5,406 bases of DNA, from NCBI GenBank assembly GCA_045805345.1, contig JBJMLK010000205.1, forward strand, positions 1 to 5,406, given 5' to 3'. This document shows, in pieces, positions 4,296 to 5,406 of this stretch (position 1 is the stretch's first letter; each line of letters begins with the position of its first letter). Source of the DNA: AC-37 sp045805345 (GTDB lineage Bacteria; Actinomycetota; Thermoleophilia; Solirubrobacterales; Thermoleophilaceae). Both the position numbers and the translations under genes were made by a program. A model generated the notes under the pieces. The model was not told where the DNA came from. It did not search any database and was given only the letters and a program-made list of their open reading frames with translations.

Positions 4296-4928
4296 ATGGA
4301 CTCGCACTTCTGGAGCAGGCTGGACGACGTCGCCGACCGCTGGAACGTGCTGCGCCATCCGTTCTACGTGCGCTGGTCCGAGGGCGCCCTCACCCGCGAG
4401 GAGCTGGCCCTCTACGCCGGCCAGTACGCCCACGCGGTCGCGGGCCTCGCAGCCGGCGCGCGGCGGGCGGCCAGCCTCGCGCCGGGCGATGGCATTCTCG
4501 ACGCGCACGCGGCCGAGGAGGAGGCGCACGTGGAGCTCTGGCACGACTTCGCCCGCGCCGTGGACTCCGATCCGGCCGAGCCGCTGGCGGAGACCGCCGG
4601 CTGCGCGAACGCCTGGTCGGATCCGCACCGCGGCCTCCTCCCCACCCTCGTCGCGCTCTACGCGGTCGAGGCGGCGCAGCCCGCGATCTCGGAGACCAAG
4701 CGAGCGGGCCTCGTCGAGCGCTACGGGTTCGAGCCGGGCGCCGCGACCGCCTACTTCGACGTGCACGCGGTGCGCGACGTGGAGCACGCGCGCGAGGGCC
4801 GCGCGGCGATCGCCGGCCTGCTGGACGAGGACGCCGACCTCGACCCGCTCGTGGCCGAGGCGGAGCGTGCGCTGCGCGCCAACTGGAGCCTGCTCGACGG
4901 CGTCGAGCGCGCGTCCGGGGCGGCCTAG
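4296..4928 (+). CDS. TenA/PqqC-fold, haem-oxygenase-like metal enzyme similar to chlamydial CADD
   Basis: This 210-residue all-helical protein resembles CADD (CT610), a haem-oxygenase-like dimetal protein that makes p-aminobenzoate by sacrificing one of its own tyrosines. HPFYVRWSEGALTREELALYAGQYAHAV (21-48) and EEEAHVELW (74-82) open the domain. Using CADD numbering from memory, the ligands E142, H174, D178 and H181 fall at E125, H157, D161 and H164, all offset by 17. The essential K152 falls at K135 and Y170 at Y153 with the same offset. H88 corresponds to H78 after a short deletion. Y27 may correspond to Y24 in HPFY. The acidic ligand near H78 is one of E74-E76, and CADD's Y141 is Val124 here. 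ATG at 4296 has GAGG 7 nt upstream. The gene stands alone on its strand. Fold and metal site are well supported; p-aminobenzoate synthesis is a hypothesis, and another haem-oxygenase-like oxidase activity is possible. Confidence 0.8.
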   Translation: MDSHFWSRLDDVADRWNVLRHPFYVRWSEGALTREELALYAGQYAHAVAGLAAGARRAASLAPGDGILDAHAAEEEAHVELWHDFARAVDSDPAEPLAETAGCANAWSDPHRGLLPTLVALYAVEAAQPAISETKRAGLVERYGFEPGAATAYFDVHAVRDVEHAREGRAAIAGLLDEDADLDPLVAEAERALRANWSLLDGVERASGAA

Positions 4929-5406
4929 GAGTCGCCCACGCCGGGGGGCACCCGCCCCTCGGCACGCAGCTTGTCGAGGTGCGCCTCGAGCGTGAGTCGC
5001 GCGGCCCAGCGCAGCATCGGGTGGGCGCCGAGGTCGGTGTCGCTCCACGCCTCGTCCAGCACCTCGTCGAGCGACCGCGCACCGCCGTCGAGCGCCGCCA
5101 GCACCCGTCGCTCGCGGTCGAGGCGGTGGCTTCGGAGCTCCTCTATCCGCGCCGCCGGGTCCCACACGAACGGGCCGTGACCGGGACAGATCGTCGCGAG
5201 ATCGAGCTCGCTCAGCCGCTGCAGCGAGTCGAGGTAGTCGGCCATCGAGCCGTCGCTGCCGCCCACGAACACGCTGCCCTCGCCGAGCACCGTGTCGCCG
5301 CTGAACAGCACGCGCCCGCGCAGGAGGCAGACGTGGTCGGGGGCGTGGCCCGGGGTGGCGATCGCGCGCAGCGGGCCGGCCTCCTCGCCGTCCGCCGGGC
5401 GCACGA
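4925..5406 (-). CDS. metallo-beta-lactamase-fold hydrolase, C-terminal part (5' end outside window)
   Basis: The visible 160 or so residues are the second half of an MBL-fold protein of the LACTB2/glyoxalase II-like type. Counting from the codon at 5404, TPGHAPDHV (17-25) carries the third-histidine metal ligand, FSGDTVLGEGSVFVGG (34-49) the bridging Asp37, and CPGHGP (73-78) the last His. From about 90 to the end (RSHRLDRERRVLAALDGG, then LTLEAHLDKLRAEGRV) the sequence looks like the winged-helix tail found in LACTB2-type proteins. The HxHxDH motif should lie upstream, beyond the window. The GTG at 5404 is inside the fold, so it is not the start. The substrate cannot be predicted; family members cleave thioesters, RNA or other esters. 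The TAG stop shares the palindrome CTAG with the converging CADD-like gene. Confidence 0.9.
   Translation of the reverse strand, partial: VRPADGEEAGPLRAIATPGHAPDHVCLLRGRVLFSGDTVLGEGSVFVGGSDGSMADYLDSLQRLSELDLATICPGHGPFVWDPAARIEELRSHRLDRERRVLAALDGGARSLDEVLDEAWSDTDLGAHPMLRWAARLTLEAHLDKLRAEGRVPPGVGDS

Noticed and set aside
4254..5165. 303-codon minus-strand frame opposite the CADD-like gene
   Set aside because: It also overlaps the MBL gene in another frame and is Arg/Gly/Ala-rich. Both real genes have conserved metal-site motifs.
5402..5404. GTG as the start of the MBL-fold gene
   Set aside because: Starting here would leave out the HxHxDH half of the metal site, and the frame stays open to the window edge, so the true start is outside.

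Overview
The window is very GC-rich with strongly GC-biased third codon positions, and its housekeeping genes look actinobacterial. The EF-P text around FQHVKPGKG-AFVRTKLK and the GT87-type membrane protein with a GHPEE motif fit Actinomycetota. A deep-branching class such as Thermoleophilia (Solirubrobacterales) is my guess from gene order and style; no rRNA or other marker in the window settles it.

Positions 1-2627, minus strand: a tight operon reading efp, nusB, xseB, ispA, dxs (dxs runs off the left edge). It joins translation of proline-rich stretches (EF-P), transcription antitermination (NusB), the small subunit of exonuclease VII, and two isoprenoid enzymes (short-chain prenyl diphosphate synthase and DXP synthase). 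The last three junctions are all 4-base stop/start overlaps (ATGA, CTGA, GTGA). This pattern argues that ispA starts at a rare CTG codon, whose Shine-Dalgarno sits in a small hairpin. No xseA lies beside xseB.

Positions 2628-2694 are a short divergent promoter region. Positions 2695-3903, plus strand, encode a polytopic membrane protein of the GT87/DUF2029 (GT-C mannosyltransferase-like) kind.

Positions 3850-4190 hold the most unusual part. Three 39-nt palindromic elements share the same geometry: conserved GTCCTG/CAGGAC ends, 5-nt internal loops, a 7-position inner stem and a 3-nt loop. The inner stems differ in sequence but each is self-complementary. The last two sit in 78-nt direct repeats, and longer inverted arms nest around the cores. 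The first copy forms the last codons and the stop of the GT87 gene. An 8-bp triple tandem repeat and a 14-bp palindrome follow, leading to the next gene.

Positions 4296-4928, plus strand, encode a TenA/PqqC-fold, haem-oxygenase-like metal enzyme resembling chlamydial CADD, with nearly all metal ligands recognisable. It converges on a minus-strand metallo-beta-lactamase-fold hydrolase (4925-5406, 5' end outside the window). Both genes use the same CTAG for their stop codons.
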